5,749 nt of DNA from an uncultured Planctomycetota bacterium (GTDB taxonomy: Bacteria; Planctomycetota; Planctomycetia; Pirellulales; Thermoguttaceae). Position numbers and translations under genes: made by a program. The notes beneath the pieces are model-generated. The model did not search any database. It was not told the DNA's origin and was given only the letters and a program-made list of their open reading frames with translations. The stretch covers positions 1-5,749 of the forward strand of contig CADBTE010000329.1 of the NCBI GenBank assembly GCA_902797455.1, written 5' to 3'. Below are positions 5,734 to 5,749 of the stretch, one piece after another; position 1 is the stretch's first letter; every line of letters begins with the position of its first letter.

Positions 5734-5749
5734 GGATTCGTGCTTGATA

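Overview
This is an ordinary-looking stretch of a GC-rich chromosome, most likely from a planctomycete (phylum Planctomycetota). That assignment rests on three protein-level points. The secreted BON-domain protein ends in an aromatic block (YPYPQVPLGWRKV... WWLDF) that I recall from planctomycete proteins. The TolC-type protein is long (667 aa) and starts as a lipoprotein. The phosphoglycerate kinase has NDAFGTCHR and VDTHAGD-type variants that resemble planctomycete PGKs as I remember them. This is inference from memory, not a database result.

Layout: all four genes lie on the + strand and are well separated. Positions 1-456 are the 3' end of an aspartate kinase gene (lysC), covering the regulatory ACT domains. 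Positions 457-871 are non-coding: a strong hairpin terminator, a T-rich stretch, then a leader-like region with a GNRA-capped hairpin. Positions 872-1831 encode an exported BON-domain protein with a low-complexity middle. Positions 1832-2209 are non-coding and hold a terminator, a pair of 11-bp direct repeats one 22-bp step apart, and a 10-bp palindrome. Positions 2210-4213 encode a TolC-family outer-membrane efflux lipoprotein. Positions 4214-4446 hold a terminator with an 11-T run, a consensus extended -10 promoter and a leader hairpin. Positions 4447-5634 encode phosphoglycerate kinase (pgk), followed by another terminator at 5691-5733.

Every gene is followed by its own intrinsic terminator-like hairpin, so the window reads as four separate transcription units rather than an operon. 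Two genes are central metabolism (aspartate-family amino acid synthesis and glycolysis) and two are cell envelope (BON protein and TolC). The two envelope genes are adjacent, but a terminator and about 380 bp separate them, so a shared function is only a possibility. The TolC gene has no adaptor or pump gene beside it.

I found no mobile element, CRISPR array, tRNA, rRNA or defence system, and nothing that amounts to a new biological system. The items most worth a second look are the structured leaders (upstream of the BON gene and of pgk), the 22-bp-spaced repeats upstream of the TolC gene, and the uncharacterised C-terminal block of the BON protein.
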